From Saccharomonospora sp. CUA-673 (GTDB taxonomy: Bacteria; Actinomycetota; Actinomycetes; Mycobacteriales; Pseudonocardiaceae), in NCBI RefSeq assembly GCF_001942305.1, contig NZ_MKKE01000002.1:1-64000 (forward strand): a stretch of 64,000 nucleotides of DNA, in the 5' to 3' direction. Shown piece by piece: positions 38,421-47,220 of this stretch (its first letter is position 1; each line of letters starts with the position of its first letter). The position numbers and the translations under genes are program-made. The notes under the pieces are model-generated. The model was not told the DNA's origin. It worked only from the letters and a program-made list of their open reading frames with translations, and did not search any database.

Positions 38421-39413
38421 ATGACGCAACGACGCGGCATCATCAGGGCGACCGCGGAACTCGCAGGCAAGTGGTTCGGACTTCTCGTCCTCCTCGGTGC
38501 CGTGGTCGGCATGGTCATCCCGGATCAGACGTCCGGGCTCGCCGACCACGTGCCGATCTTCCTCGGCATCATCATGTTCGGTATGGGCCTCACGCTGCGG
38601 GCCGCGGACTTCCTGCTCGTGGCCCGCAGGCCGCTGGCCATCCTGTTCGGGCTCCTCGCGCAGTTCGCGATCATGCCGTTCACCGCGTGGGGCATCTCGC
38701 AGGCGCTCGGGCTGACCGGGGCGCTGCTCATCGGCATGGTGCTGCTCGGCTCGGCGCCGGGTGGCACGGCGTCGAACGTGATCGTCTACCTGTCGAAGGG
38801 CGACGTCGCCCTGTCGGTGACCCTCACGTCCGTCTCGACGCTGCTGGCGCCGGTGGTGACGCCGCTGCTCGTGCTGCTGCTCGCCGGGTCGAACCTGCCC
38901 GTCGGCTTCGGCGACATGTTCGTCTCGGTGGCCCAGGTGGTCCTGATCCCCGTGCTCGCCGGACTCGTCCTCCGGGCCGTGGCCGACCGGTGGGTCCAGA
39001 AGTTCCTGCCGTACCTGCCGCTCGTGTCGGTCACCGGCATCGTGGTCGTCGTCGCGGGCATCGTCGGCGCCAACGCGGACACCATCGCCACGAGCGGCTG
39101 GATCCTGCTGCTCGCCGTGATCGCCCACAACACGCTCGGCCTGGGCCTCGGCTACGGCGCGGCGAAGCTCGCCGGACTCGACGAGTCCACCCGCCGGGCC
39201 GTCAGCGTCGAGGTGGGCATGCAGAACTCCGGGCTCGCCTCGAGCCTGGCGACCACCCACTTCGAGCCGGCCGCGGCGCTGCCCGGTGCGGTGTCGTCGG
39301 TGTGGCACAACCTGTCCGGTTCGTTGCTCGCCTCGTACTGGGCGCGCCACTCACCGCGCCCAGCCGACAAGCGCCCCGAGCCCGACGAGGCCACCGAACC
39401 CACCGCGCCGTAA
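38421..39413 (+). CDS. Bile acid:sodium symporter (BASS) family transporter
   Basis: A membrane protein of 330 aa with about nine to ten TM helices. Family segments are FLGIIMFGMGLTLRAADFLL, GSAPGGTASNVIVYLSKGDV (the ion-binding crossover region) and SVEVGMQNSGLASSLATTHF. BASS proteins import organic anions such as pantoate or 2-keto acids with sodium; the substrate here is unknown. ATG 38421 follows AGGAGGCGGC, with a TACAGT -10 at 38385-38390 giving a leader of about 25 nt. The next gene downstream is convergent. Confidence 0.92.
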   Translation: MTQRRGIIRATAELAGKWFGLLVLLGAVVGMVIPDQTSGLADHVPIFLGIIMFGMGLTLRAADFLLVARRPLAILFGLLAQFAIMPFTAWGISQALGLTGALLIGMVLLGSAPGGTASNVIVYLSKGDVALSVTLTSVSTLLAPVVTPLLVLLLAGSNLPVGFGDMFVSVAQVVLIPVLAGLVLRAVADRWVQKFLPYLPLVSVTGIVVVVAGIVGANADTIATSGWILLLAVIAHNTLGLGLGYGAAKLAGLDESTRRAVSVEVGMQNSGLASSLATTHFEPAAALPGAVSSVWHNLSGSLLASYWARHSPRPADKRPEPDEATEPTAP

Positions 39414-39428
39414 CCGCTACTCGCGGCG

Positions 39429-40091
39429 TTACTCCCCCAGCACCCCGGTGAGCACGTCGAGCGCCCGCTGCCGGTGCGCGTCCAACAGGCGCACGACAGT
39501 GTCGACGTCGCGGGCCCGCACCGCCTCGAGGATCCGCGTGTGGTCGTCGACGGTGCGCTCGCGTTCCTCCGGGGCGTTGTAGTACAGCGCCCGGTACGAC
39601 TCGGTCGACTCCCACAGCAACCGGATCAGGCGCATCGTGTGCACCTGGCCCGGGGCGTCGAGAATGCCGAAGTGGAACCGCCGGTTGGCGGCCAGCTCGG
39701 CCACGACATCGCCGCGGGCCGCCGCCTCGGCACAGTCGCGTTCGGCGAGGGTGATCCGTTCCAGCGCGTCGCCGTCGAGCACCGGCACCGCGGCCCGCGC
39801 CGCCCGCTCCTCCAGTACCTGCCGCAAGGCGTAGATCTCGACGAGATCGGCGACGTCGAGCGCCGTGATGAAGTAGCCGCGCCGCGGCCGGTACTCGACC
39901 TGCCCCTCCTGTTCGAGCACCCGCAACGCCTCGCGCACGGGCGCCAGGCTCATGTCCAGGCGGGCGGCGACCTCCTCCTGTCGGACCCGCTGGCCCGGCC
40001 GGAGCTCGCCGGCGACGATCGCCCGGCGCAGGTCGGCCAGCGCGTGCTGCGCCGTCGTGTTCGGCGCCGTCTGCGCCGTCTGCGCCCTCAT
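39429..40091 (-). CDS. GntR-family (FadR/FCD) transcriptional regulator
   Basis: A protein of 220 aa. The N-terminal winged helix-turn-helix is ALADLRRAIVAGELRPGQRV followed by VRQEEVAARLDMSLAPVREA. The C-terminal FCD ligand-binding domain shows metal-ligand-like histidines in RRFHFGIL and DDHTRILEA with a later DAHRQRA. The start overlaps the stop of the acyl-CoA dehydrogenase (ATGA), so it is co-expressed and likely autoregulated. The likely operator is the palindromic cluster at 41340-41378 between the dehydrogenase and CoA-transferase genes. The ligand is probably an organic acid or acyl-CoA of the pathway. Confidence 0.92.
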   Translation of the reverse strand: MRAQTAQTAPNTTAQHALADLRRAIVAGELRPGQRVRQEEVAARLDMSLAPVREALRVLEQEGQVEYRPRRGYFITALDVADLVEIYALRQVLEERAARAAVPVLDGDALERITLAERDCAEAAARGDVVAELAANRRFHFGILDAPGQVHTMRLIRLLWESTESYRALYYNAPEERERTVDDHTRILEAVRARDVDTVVRLLDAHRQRALDVLTGVLGE

Positions 40092-41272
40092 CGGAACGCC
40101 GGCGGCACGCCCGCGACCGCGCCGCCCACCACGAGCGAGTGGACGTCGGCCGTGCCCTCGTAGGTGACGACCGATTCCAGGTTGGCCATGTGCCGGATCA
40201 CCGGGTAGTCGAGCGTGATGCCGTTGGCGCCGAGCATCTGCCGGGCGGTGCGGGCCACCTGCAGGGCGGAGTTGACGTTGGCCAGCTTGCCCATGCTGAC
40301 GTGCTCGGTGCGCAGGGTGCCTGCGTCCTTCATCCGCCCGAGGTGCAAGGCCAGCAGCGTCGCGCGGTTGACCTCGACGGCCATGTCGGCGAGCTTCTGC
40401 TGCTGGAGTTGGAACGAGGCGATGGGCCTGCCGAACTGCTCACGCGTGGCGGCGTAGTCGGCTGCGGCCTCCAGGCAGGCTCGGGCGGCGCCGGCGGCGC
40501 CCCAGACGATCCCGTACCGCGCCTCGCCGAGGCACGAGAGCGGACCGCGCAGCGACGTCGCCTCCGGCAGGCGCGCCGAGTCCGGCAGCCGCACGCCCTC
40601 GAGGACGAGTTCGGACGTGATCGAGGCCCGCAGCGACAGCTTGGCGTGGATGTCACGCGTGGTGAATCCGGGGGTGTCGCGCGGCACGAGGAAGCCGCGC
40701 ACGCCCTCGTCCGTGGTGGCCCAGACGACCGCGACGTCGGCGCGCGAACCGTTGGTGATCCACATCTTGTGGCCGTCGAGGATCCAGTCGTCGCCGTCCC
40801 TGCGGGCGCGGGTGCGCATCGAACTCGGGTCGGAGCCGGAGTCCGGTTCGGTCAGGCCGAAGCAGCCGATCGCCTCGCCGGCCGCCATCCGGGGCAGCCA
40901 CTCGGTCTTCTGCTCCTCCGAGCCCCACCGGTGGATCGCGTACATCGCCAGCGAGCCCTGGACCGACACCATGCTGCGCAGTCCGCTGTCGCCAGCCTCG
41001 AGTTCCATGCACGCCACGCCGTAGGCGGTCGCGCTGGTGCCCGCGCAGCCGTACCCCTCGAGGTGCATGCCCAGGACACCGAGCTTGCCGAGGCGTTCCG
41101 GCAGGTCCGCCGGGATCTCCCCCTTCTCGAACCAGCCGCCGACGTGCGGCAGCACCTGGTCACGGACGAAGGACCGCACCACGTCCCTGATGTCCCGTTC
41201 CTCGGGGGTGAGCTGGTCGCCGATCGCGAGGAAGTCGCGTGGGTCGAGTGCCTGTGTGCTCGCTGCTGCCAT
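40088..41272 (-). CDS. Acyl-CoA dehydrogenase, glutaryl-CoA dehydrogenase-like
   Basis: An FAD flavoenzyme of 394 aa. Motifs are CFGLTEPDSGSDPSSMRTRA (substrate/flavin loop), KMWITNGSRADVAVVWATTD and the C-terminal NLESVVTYEGTADVHSLVVG, whose Glu is the catalytic base position of glutaryl-CoA dehydrogenases. The N-terminal AIGDQLTPEERDIRDVVRSF also resembles GCDH. Adjacent divergent CaiB-type CoA-transferase fits activation of glutarate or a similar acid. It is transcribed with the GntR regulator. Assignment to glutaryl-CoA is likely but not certain. Confidence 0.85.
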   Translation of the reverse strand: MAAASTQALDPRDFLAIGDQLTPEERDIRDVVRSFVRDQVLPHVGGWFEKGEIPADLPERLGKLGVLGMHLEGYGCAGTSATAYGVACMELEAGDSGLRSMVSVQGSLAMYAIHRWGSEEQKTEWLPRMAAGEAIGCFGLTEPDSGSDPSSMRTRARRDGDDWILDGHKMWITNGSRADVAVVWATTDEGVRGFLVPRDTPGFTTRDIHAKLSLRASITSELVLEGVRLPDSARLPEATSLRGPLSCLGEARYGIVWGAAGAARACLEAAADYAATREQFGRPIASFQLQQQKLADMAVEVNRATLLALHLGRMKDAGTLRTEHVSMGKLANVNSALQVARTARQMLGANGITLDYPVIRHMANLESVVTYEGTADVHSLVVGGAVAGVPPAFR

Positions 41273-41339
41273 GTGCCGGGCCTCCCGCCGTCGTCGGGCG
41301 CGCGGGGCGGGCGGCTTGACCCGCCACCGCGCGGACCTT

Positions 41340-41378
41340 AGCGTCGAACGCTGGTTTCGATTTTCGAAAAACTACCAG
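41340..41378. promoter_or_regulatory. Palindromic operator region between acyl-CoA dehydrogenase and CoA-transferase genes
   Basis: Three nested symmetric elements occur in this divergent intergenic region: AGCGT-CGA-ACGCT at 41340-41352, the perfect decamer TTTTCGAAAA at 41361-41370, and flanking arms CTGGT (41351-41355) and ACCAG (41374-41378). It lies just upstream of the CoA-transferase ribosome-binding site (AGAAGGAG). It is a good candidate for binding by the GntR regulator of this cluster. Confidence 0.55.
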
Positions 41379-41394
41379 AAGGAGCTCGCCGCGT

Positions 41395-42510
41395 ATGCCC
41401 GCTTCGCTCGGTGACCTGCGGATCGTGGACTTCTCCCGCGTCCTGGCCGGACCGTTCGCCACGATGCTGCTGGCCGACCTCGGCGCGACCGTCACCAAGA
41501 TCGAACGCCCGGGCACCGGCGACGACACCCGCGGCTGGGGGCCGCCCTACGACGAGCGCGGCCAGGCCACGTACTTCCAGTCGGTCAACCGCAACAAGGA
41601 CTCGCTCACCCTGGACCTGCGCACCGACGACGGCATCGCCCGCGCCCGCGAGCTGGTCGCCGGGGCCGACGTCGTCGTGCAGAACTTCCGGCCGGGACTC
41701 ATGGACGAACTCGGACTCGGCTACGACCAGCTCCACGCGGCGAACCCCGGTCTCGTCTACTGCTCGATCACCGGCTTCGGCACGGGCAAGGGCGCCGATC
41801 TGGCCGGCTACGACCTGCTGATCCAGGCGCTCGGCGGGCTGATGAGCGTCACCGGACAGCCCGACGGGGAGCCCCAGAAGGCCGGGGTCGCGCTCGTCGA
41901 CGTCCTGTCGGGCCTGTTCGCCGGGGTCGGCATCCTCGCCGCCCTCCGGCACCGCGACGCCACCGGCGAGGGCCAGCACGTCGAGGTGAACCTGCTGTCG
42001 TCGCTGCTGGCGGCACTGGTGAACCAGAGCTCGGGCTACACCTCGGGCGGCATCGTGCCCGGCCGGATGGGCAACGCGCACCCCAGCGTCGCGCCGTACG
42101 AGGTGCTGCCGTGCGCCTCCGGCGACCTGGTCCTGGCCGTGGGCAACGACCGGCAGTTCTCCGTCCTGTGCGAGCACCTCGCCGAACCCGAGCTCGCCGC
42201 CGACGCGCGGTTCGCCACGAACAGCGCCCGCGTGACGCACCGCGCCGAACTGCGCGAGCACCTCGTCCGGCTGCTCAAGGAACGCGACGCGGCCGACTGG
42301 GCGGACACGCTCACGGCCGCGCGCGTGCCCGCCGGTGTCGTCAACGACGTCGCCGGCGCGTTCCGCCTCGCGGAGCAGCTCGGCCTCGACCCGATCGTCG
42401 GCGTACCCCGCGGGGACGGCACCGAGGTGCGCCTGCCGCGGAACCCGATCGGCCTGTCGGCCACTCCCCCGACCTATCGCTCGGCCCCACCGCCGCTGGC
42501 CGACGACTGA
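41395..42510 (+). CDS. CaiB/BaiF-family CoA-transferase
   Basis: A class III CoA-transferase of 371 aa that moves CoA between carboxylic acids through an enzyme-bound aspartyl anhydride. Family segments are IVDFSRVLAGPFATMLLADL, GATVTKIERPGTGDDTRGWG and VVVQNFRPGLMDELGLGYDQ. The catalytic Asp is expected in GYDLLIQALGGLMSVTG or just after. It may be a succinyl-CoA:glutarate CoA-transferase working with the divergent dehydrogenase. ATG 41395 follows AGAAGGAG. The 3' end overlaps the convergent monooxygenase gene by 37 bp. Confidence 0.9.
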   Translation: MPASLGDLRIVDFSRVLAGPFATMLLADLGATVTKIERPGTGDDTRGWGPPYDERGQATYFQSVNRNKDSLTLDLRTDDGIARARELVAGADVVVQNFRPGLMDELGLGYDQLHAANPGLVYCSITGFGTGKGADLAGYDLLIQALGGLMSVTGQPDGEPQKAGVALVDVLSGLFAGVGILAALRHRDATGEGQHVEVNLLSSLLAALVNQSSGYTSGGIVPGRMGNAHPSVAPYEVLPCASGDLVLAVGNDRQFSVLCEHLAEPELAADARFATNSARVTHRAELREHLVRLLKERDAADWADTLTAARVPAGVVNDVAGAFRLAEQLGLDPIVGVPRGDGTEVRLPRNPIGLSATPPTYRSAPPPLADD

Positions 42511-43996
42511 ACGACGCCACCACCTGCCGGGGTGACCCGCCCACGGGCGCGGCCGAAGCCCATGTCGTCGGTCACCCGTCCGTACCGCAACGTGACGAGG
42601 TCACGGAAGTAGTTCTGGTGCAACCGCCACGGCGCGACCCGCCCCTGTTTCGGCATCGCGTCGACGCTGCGGCGCACGTACCCCGACTTGAGGTCGATCA
42701 GCGGTTCCGGCTCGTGCCCGCCGGGGGGCCGCCGCGGCGTCGCCCGGTCCAGACCATGAGCGTCGAGGTGCCCCAGCAGACGGCACACGTACTCGGAGAC
42801 CAGGTCCGCCTTGAGTGTCCAGGAGGCGTTCGTGTAGCCGATCGTCATGGCGAAGTTGGGCACGCCGTCGAGCATCATGCCCTTGTAGGTCACCGCCCTG
42901 CCGATGTCCACCGACTCCCCGTCGACGTCGAGCGCGATGCCGCCGATGGCGAGCAGGTTCAATCCGGTGGCCGTCACCACGATGTCGGCCTCGAGTTCGG
43001 CGCCGGAGCTCAGCCGGATGCCGTCGGGCGTGAACGTGTCGATCGTGTCGGTGACGACGGACGCGTCGCCCCGCCGGATGGCCCGGAACAGGTCCCCGTC
43101 CGGCAGCATGCACAGCCGCTGGTCCCACGGCTGGTAGTCGGGGTTGAAGTGCCGCTCGACGTCGTAGCCCTCGGGTAGCGCCGATCGGACGCCCTTCTCG
43201 ATCAGCCTGCGGACGAGCCCGGGCCTGCGCCGGCTGAGTTGGTAGAACAGCGTCATCATGGCGGCGTTCTTGAAGCGCACGAGCGGGAACGTCAGCCGGT
43301 CCGGCAGCACGCGGGGCAGCAGCTTCGCGACCGGATCGACCGACGGCAACGTCATGATGTAGCTCGGGGACCGCTGCAGCATGGTCACGTGGGCCGCGTC
43401 CCCGGCCATCGACGGCACCAGCGTCACGGCGGTGGCCCCGCTGCCGATCACGACGACGCGTTTACCGCGGTAGTCAGATCCTCCGGCCACTTCTGTGGAT
43501 GCACGAGCGTTCCGCGGTACTCGTCGACGCCGGGGAAGCTCGGCGTGTAGCCCTCGCTGTAGCGGTAGTAGCCCGAGCACACGTACAGGAACGAGCACGT
43601 CATCGTCAGGGTCTCGCCGGTGTCCGAGCGGTGCACCTCGACCGTCCACTGTGCCCGGTCGCTCGACCACGATGCCGAGCGCACCTCGTGGTGCAGCCGC
43701 ACGTCCCGGTCCACGCCGTACTCGCGGGCGGTGTCGTGGATGTACTCGAGGATCGACGGGCCGTCGGCGATCGCCTCGGCGCGGCGCCACGGCCGGAATC
43801 CGTAGCCGAGCGTGAACATGTCCGAATCGGACCGCACGCCCGGGTAGCGGAACAGGTCCCACGTCCCGCCCAGCGCGCCGCGGGCCTCCAGGACCGCGAC
43901 CGAACGGTGCGGGTGCCGCCGGCGCATCCGGCAGGCCGCTCCGACACCGGACAGGCCCGCTCCCACGATGAGGACGTCGACGTGTTCGGCGGTCAT
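42474..43996 (-). CDS. Flavin-containing (Baeyer-Villiger-type) monooxygenase, frameshifted
   Basis: About 507 aa after correction. The FAD motif is VLIVGAGLSGVGAACRMRRR and the NADPH motif is VVVIGSGATAVTLVPSMAG. Between them is YRGTLVHPQKWPED, a variant of the FxGxxxHxxxW(P/D) fingerprint with Tyr in place of Phe. The frame breaks near 43475; KWPEDL continues as DYRGKRVVVIGSG after restoring one base. It should oxygenate ketones, amines or other nucleophiles with NADPH and O2. ATG 43996 follows GAGGAGACCC. It is convergent with the CoA-transferase and may not belong to the same pathway. Confidence 0.88.
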
Positions 43997-44096
43997 GGGT
44001 CTCCTCGCAACCGGGGCGACACCGCTGTCGCCCGACCGCCCCTGACGGTACCGATCCCCAGGTCAGCGCACCATGTCGTGATCACACACCAGCCGC

Positions 44097-44132
44097 TTGA
44101 CGTTTTCTGCACCCGCGACTACATATTTATGT
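44097..44132 (+). promoter_or_regulatory. Consensus-like promoter and overlapping palindrome for the MerR gene
   Basis: TTGACG (44097-44102) and TACATA (44120-44125) are separated by 17 nt. ACATA-TT-TATGT at 44121-44132 is an inverted repeat overlapping the -10, suited to autorepression. The patch is AT-rich compared with its surroundings. Confidence 0.6.
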
Positions 44133-44178
44133 GAGCCGTTCGAGCGCGTTCCCGACACGATCCCGCGGAGGCGAGCCC

Positions 44179-44487
44179 ATGAACCTGCGCGACCTGGACG
44201 ACGAGCACCGGCCGATGTTCACCACCGGCCAGGCTGCCGACATCCTCGGCGTGGAGCAGCCGTTCCTGCGCAGCCTCGACACGGCGGGCGTCGTGTCCCC
44301 CGACCGTTCGGACGGCGGCCACCGGCGGTACTCGCGACATCAGCTCGGCCGGGCCGAGCGCATGCGCACCCTGTTCGACGAGGGCCACAACCTCAACGCA
44401 GCACAGCGCATCCTCGCGCTCGAACTCGAGCTGGACCAGGCACGTCACGAGGTCGCCGAGCTTCGGCAACGTCTCGCCAACGAGTGA
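44179..44487 (+). CDS. MerR-family transcriptional regulator
   Basis: A protein of 102 aa. The winged helix-turn-helix is MFTTGQAADILGVEQPFLRS, with the wing in SPDRSDGGHRRYSRHQLGRA. A short C-terminal coiled coil (LELDQARHEVAELRQRLANE) would mediate dimerisation. There is no effector domain or cysteine cluster, so it resembles the short HspR-like class rather than metal sensors. ATG 44179 follows GGAGGCG. It precedes the DUF6292 gene by 46 nt and may form a pair with it. Confidence 0.88.
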   Translation: MNLRDLDDEHRPMFTTGQAADILGVEQPFLRSLDTAGVVSPDRSDGGHRRYSRHQLGRAERMRTLFDEGHNLNAAQRILALELELDQARHEVAELRQRLANE

Positions 44488-44533
44488 GCCACTCGCAGCC
44501 GGCGGGTGGCGGAGGGATCGAGGTGATCATTCG

Positions 44534-44974
44534 GTGGACATCTACGGTTGGCACTCGACGGAATCCGCGCTGCACGCCTACGCCGCGGCCGTCACGGAGG
44601 CGGTCCCCGGCGCCGCGCAGTACACGTGCGATGCGGCGGGCACCCCGGTGAGCGCCTACATCGCGCTCGACGGGCACCTGCCGACCTTCCCCGACCGGGA
44701 CTTCGCCCTGGTGTGGGACGAGCGGCACGGCTGGGGCGCCGCGATCGAGACCCACTCCGGGGAGGACCTGATCATGGTGTCCTACCTCGGTGGCGCCGAT
44801 CCGGTGCCCGATCCGGCCACCGTCGGGCGGTTCGCGCGGCAACTGCTCGCCGGGGGCTCACCCGGCCAACCCGACCCGCCGGACTCCGACCGGCTGCCCG
44901 AGCTGCCGAGCCGGCTCCTGGCCGCTGCGGGCAGCAGTCCGGCAGCCGACCACGGGCCCGCGCCCGTGCTCTGA
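44534..44974 (+). CDS. DUF6292 family protein
   Basis: A protein of 146 aa. The central strand block ASAYIALDGHLPTFPDRDFA-like region (here VSAYIALDGHLPTFPDRDFA) followed by VWDERHGWGAAIETHSGEDL is the recognisable core of this actinobacterial family. Its function is unknown. The C-terminal ~45 residues are Pro/Ser/Ala-rich and probably disordered. The start is GTG 44534. It lies directly after a small MerR regulator; similar regulator-DUF6292 pairs are, as I recall, common in Pseudonocardiaceae and sometimes multicopy. Confidence 0.78.
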   Translation: MDIYGWHSTESALHAYAAAVTEAVPGAAQYTCDAAGTPVSAYIALDGHLPTFPDRDFALVWDERHGWGAAIETHSGEDLIMVSYLGGADPVPDPATVGRFARQLLAGGSPGQPDPPDSDRLPELPSRLLAAAGSSPAADHGPAPVL

Positions 44975-45005
44975 CGGGGTCGTCACCGGTCCTGGGCCGC
45001 GGCGA

Positions 45006-45296
45006 TCAGGACGTCTCGCCCGCCGCCTCGGCCTTCTGCGCGAGGCGGGCCTGCACCTCCGGTCGCCGCAGCGGCGGGACCGTGCGGGGCGGTTGCCGCC
45101 GCGGGGGCAGCTCGGACAGCAGTCGCCGGGTCGTGGCCGTGACCTCGACGACCGCGCGTTCGAACGGTTCCCGCGTCGCGTCCGACACGCTCTGCACGCC
45201 GCTGATCTTGCGCACGTACTGCCGCGCCGCCGCCTCGATCTCGTCGTCGGTCGCGGACGGTTCCAGACCCCGCAGGGTCGTGATGTTCCGGCCCAT
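45006..45296 (-). CDS. DUF2277 family protein
   Basis: A small protein of 96 aa whose N-terminus GRNITTLRGLEPSATDDEIE and AARQYVRKISGVQSVSDATR match the DUF2277 family. The family is widespread in actinobacteria and has no known function. The C-terminus is Pro/Arg-rich. The usual N-terminal MCRNI is MGRNI here. ATG 45296 has TATCGT with a 7-nt gap. It is divergent from the TetR gene with the TetR operator candidate between them. Confidence 0.88.
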   Translation of the reverse strand: MGRNITTLRGLEPSATDDEIEAAARQYVRKISGVQSVSDATREPFERAVVEVTATTRRLLSELPPRRQPPRTVPPLRRPEVQARLAQKAEAAGETS

Positions 45297-45309
45297 GCCC
45301 GCGACGATA
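45297..45309 (-). promoter_or_regulatory. Leaderless -10 element of the DUF2277 gene
   Basis: On the minus strand TATCGT (45309-45304) is followed by 7 nt and ATG 45296. Confidence 0.5.
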
Positions 45310-45333
45310 GTCCAGGACGCCGACAACCATGCC

Positions 45334-45348
45334 TCAATCACTGATTGA
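45334..45348. promoter_or_regulatory. Putative TetR operator
   Basis: TCAATCA (45334-45340), C, TGATTGA (45342-45348) is a perfect 7-bp inverted repeat with one central base. It lies 8 bp upstream of the -35 of the TetR gene and about 25 bp upstream of the DUF2277 -10 on the other strand. This is the classic position for TetR-family autoregulation. Confidence 0.7.
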
Positions 45349-45356
45349 AACGCCTC

Positions 45357-45392
45357 TTGAATGCCCGGTCGGCCTGGGTTCTACTGGCTCGC
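45357..45392 (+). promoter_or_regulatory. Leaderless promoter of the TetR-OYE operon
   Basis: TTGAAT (45357-45362) and TCTACT (45380-45385) are separated by 17 nt, and ATG 45393 follows after 7 nt. Confidence 0.55.
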
Positions 45393-46037
45393 ATGCCCAC
45401 GACGGCCACCTCGGACGCCACGCGCGAACGCCTGCTCGACGCCGCCGAGTCACTGCTGCTCGCCCGCGACATCGACGCCGTGTCCGTGCGCGCCATCAAC
45501 TCGGCCGCCGGCCTCAACCCCGCGGCCGTGCACTACCACTTCGGTTCGAAGGACGCTCTGATCGGCGCCCTCCTGGAACGCCGGCTCGCGCCGCACTGGC
45601 ACGACGGTGTCCGCGCCCTCACCGGTCGCCACCGCGGCGGTGACGCGCCGACGGTCGCCGAACTCGTCGACGTCGTCCTCGTCCCGCTGGGCGAGCTCGC
45701 CCGGTCCGAACGCGGCCGCCTGCACCTGCGACTGCTCGCGCGCATCGTCCTGGCCCGCCGGGACGTCCGTTTCGCGTCCGGCTGGTTCGGGCTCCGGCCG
45801 TGGATCGCGCTGCTGCGCGGCGCCGTTCCCGGCCTGTCCGGTGCCGAGGCCGCACGCCGCCTGCTGCTGACGTTCGACCTGATCCTGCCCACGCTCGCCG
45901 CCGCCGACACGGGCGCCGCGCCGGGCCGGGCAACGTTGCGCTCCCTGCGCACGTTCGTCATCGCCGGACTCGGCTCCGATCCCCACAGCACCGACCCGAA
46001 CAGCACGGGGCCCCACAACGCCGAGGAGGCCCGATGA
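45393..46037 (+). CDS. TetR-family transcriptional regulator
   Basis: A protein of 214 aa. The N-terminal helix-turn-helix is RERLLDAAESLLLARDIDAV followed by INSAAGLNPAAVHYHFGSKD. The C-terminal ligand domain is helical, with WFGLRPWIALLRGAVPGLSG, and ends in an Asp/Ser/Thr/Pro-rich tail. ATG 45393 is preferred over an upstream ATG because of the leaderless promoter. The stop overlaps the start of the Old Yellow Enzyme gene (ATGA). The palindrome at 45334-45348 is its likely operator, so it should control itself, the OYE and possibly DUF2277. The inducer may be an electrophilic OYE substrate. Confidence 0.9.
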   Translation: MPTTATSDATRERLLDAAESLLLARDIDAVSVRAINSAAGLNPAAVHYHFGSKDALIGALLERRLAPHWHDGVRALTGRHRGGDAPTVAELVDVVLVPLGELARSERGRLHLRLLARIVLARRDVRFASGWFGLRPWIALLRGAVPGLSGAEAARRLLLTFDLILPTLAAADTGAAPGRATLRSLRTFVIAGLGSDPHSTDPNSTGPHNAEEAR

Positions 46038-47214
46038 ACTCCGCGCCCGACACCGTGCCCGACGTCTTCTCCCCCGCCGCGCTCGGACCCGTGCGGCTGC
46101 GCAACCGGATCGTCAAGGCCGCGACGTTCGAGGGCCGCACGCCGGCGGGCAGGGTCACCGACGACCTGATCGACTTCCACACCACGGTCGCCCGCGGCGG
46201 CGCCGGCATGACGACCGTCGCCTACTGCGCCGTGGCCCCCGAGGGACGCACCGACCGGCACCAGATCCTCATGCGCCCCGACGTGCTGACCGACCTGTCC
46301 GCGCTGACCGATGCGGTGCACGCCGAGGCGCGGCCGTCAGCGCGCAGCTGGGCCACGCGGGCCCCGTCGCCAACGGCGCATCCAACCGGGTGCCCGCGCT
46401 CGCGCCGCAGTCCCTGCCCAGCCCGCTCAGCATGCGGATGATCCGCCGCGCCACCACCGACGACCTCACCCGCATCGTCACCGCCCACGCCGACGCCGCG
46501 CGGATCGCCGCCGACGCCGGGTTCGACGCCGTCGAGCTGCACTTCGGGCACAACTACCTGATCAGCTCGTTCCTGAGTCCACTGCTGAACCGGCGCCGCG
46601 ACGCCTACGGCGGCTCCACCGCGGCCCGCGCCCGCCTCGCCAGGGAGACCGCCGCCGCGGTGCGCGAGGCCGTCGGCGACCGCATCGCCGTCACCGCCAA
46701 GCTCAACATGGACGACGGGGTGCCCGGCGGGCTCTGGCTCGACGAGAGCCTGCAGGTGGCGCGGTGGCTCGAGGCCGACGGCCACCTCGACGCCCTCGCG
46801 CTCACCGCGGGCAGTTCGCTGCTGAACCCGATGTACCTGTTCACCGGTGACGCACCGGTGCGCGACTTCGCCGCCGCGTTCCCCCGGCCGCTGCGCACCG
46901 GGATCCGGCTCAGCGGCACCACGTTCCTGCGCGCCTATCCCTACCGCGACGCGTACCTGCTCGAGCGGGCACTGCAGTTCCGCGACGCCGTGGACCTGCC
47001 GCTGATCCTGCTCGGCGGTATCACCGGACGCGAGACCATGGACATGGCCATGCGGCGCGGTTTCGCGTTCGTGGCCATGGCCAGGGCGCTGCTACGCGAA
47101 CCGGACCTGCCGAACCGGCTCGCCGCGGAACCGGGACACCGCTCGCTGTGCGTGCACTGCAACCGGTGCATGCCCACGATCTACCGGCGCACGCGGTGCG
47201 TGCTCACCGGCTGA
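46034..47214 (+). CDS. NADH:flavin oxidoreductase / Old Yellow Enzyme family (frameshifted)
   Basis: About 393 aa after correction, an FMN TIM-barrel ene-reductase. The N-terminus LGPVRLRNRIVKAATFEGRT and the active-site region DAVELHFGHNYLISSFLSPL then NRRRDAYGGSTAARARLARE fit the family; the usual His-x-x-His/Asn pair reads HFGHN. The frame breaks near 46327; AVHAEG continues as AAVSAQLGHAGPVANGASN. The C-terminal CVHCNRCMPTIY ends the barrel rather than binding a full Fe-S cluster. It is co-translated with the TetR regulator. It reduces activated alkenes; the natural substrate is unknown. Confidence 0.88.
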
Positions 47215-47220
47215 GGCGGC

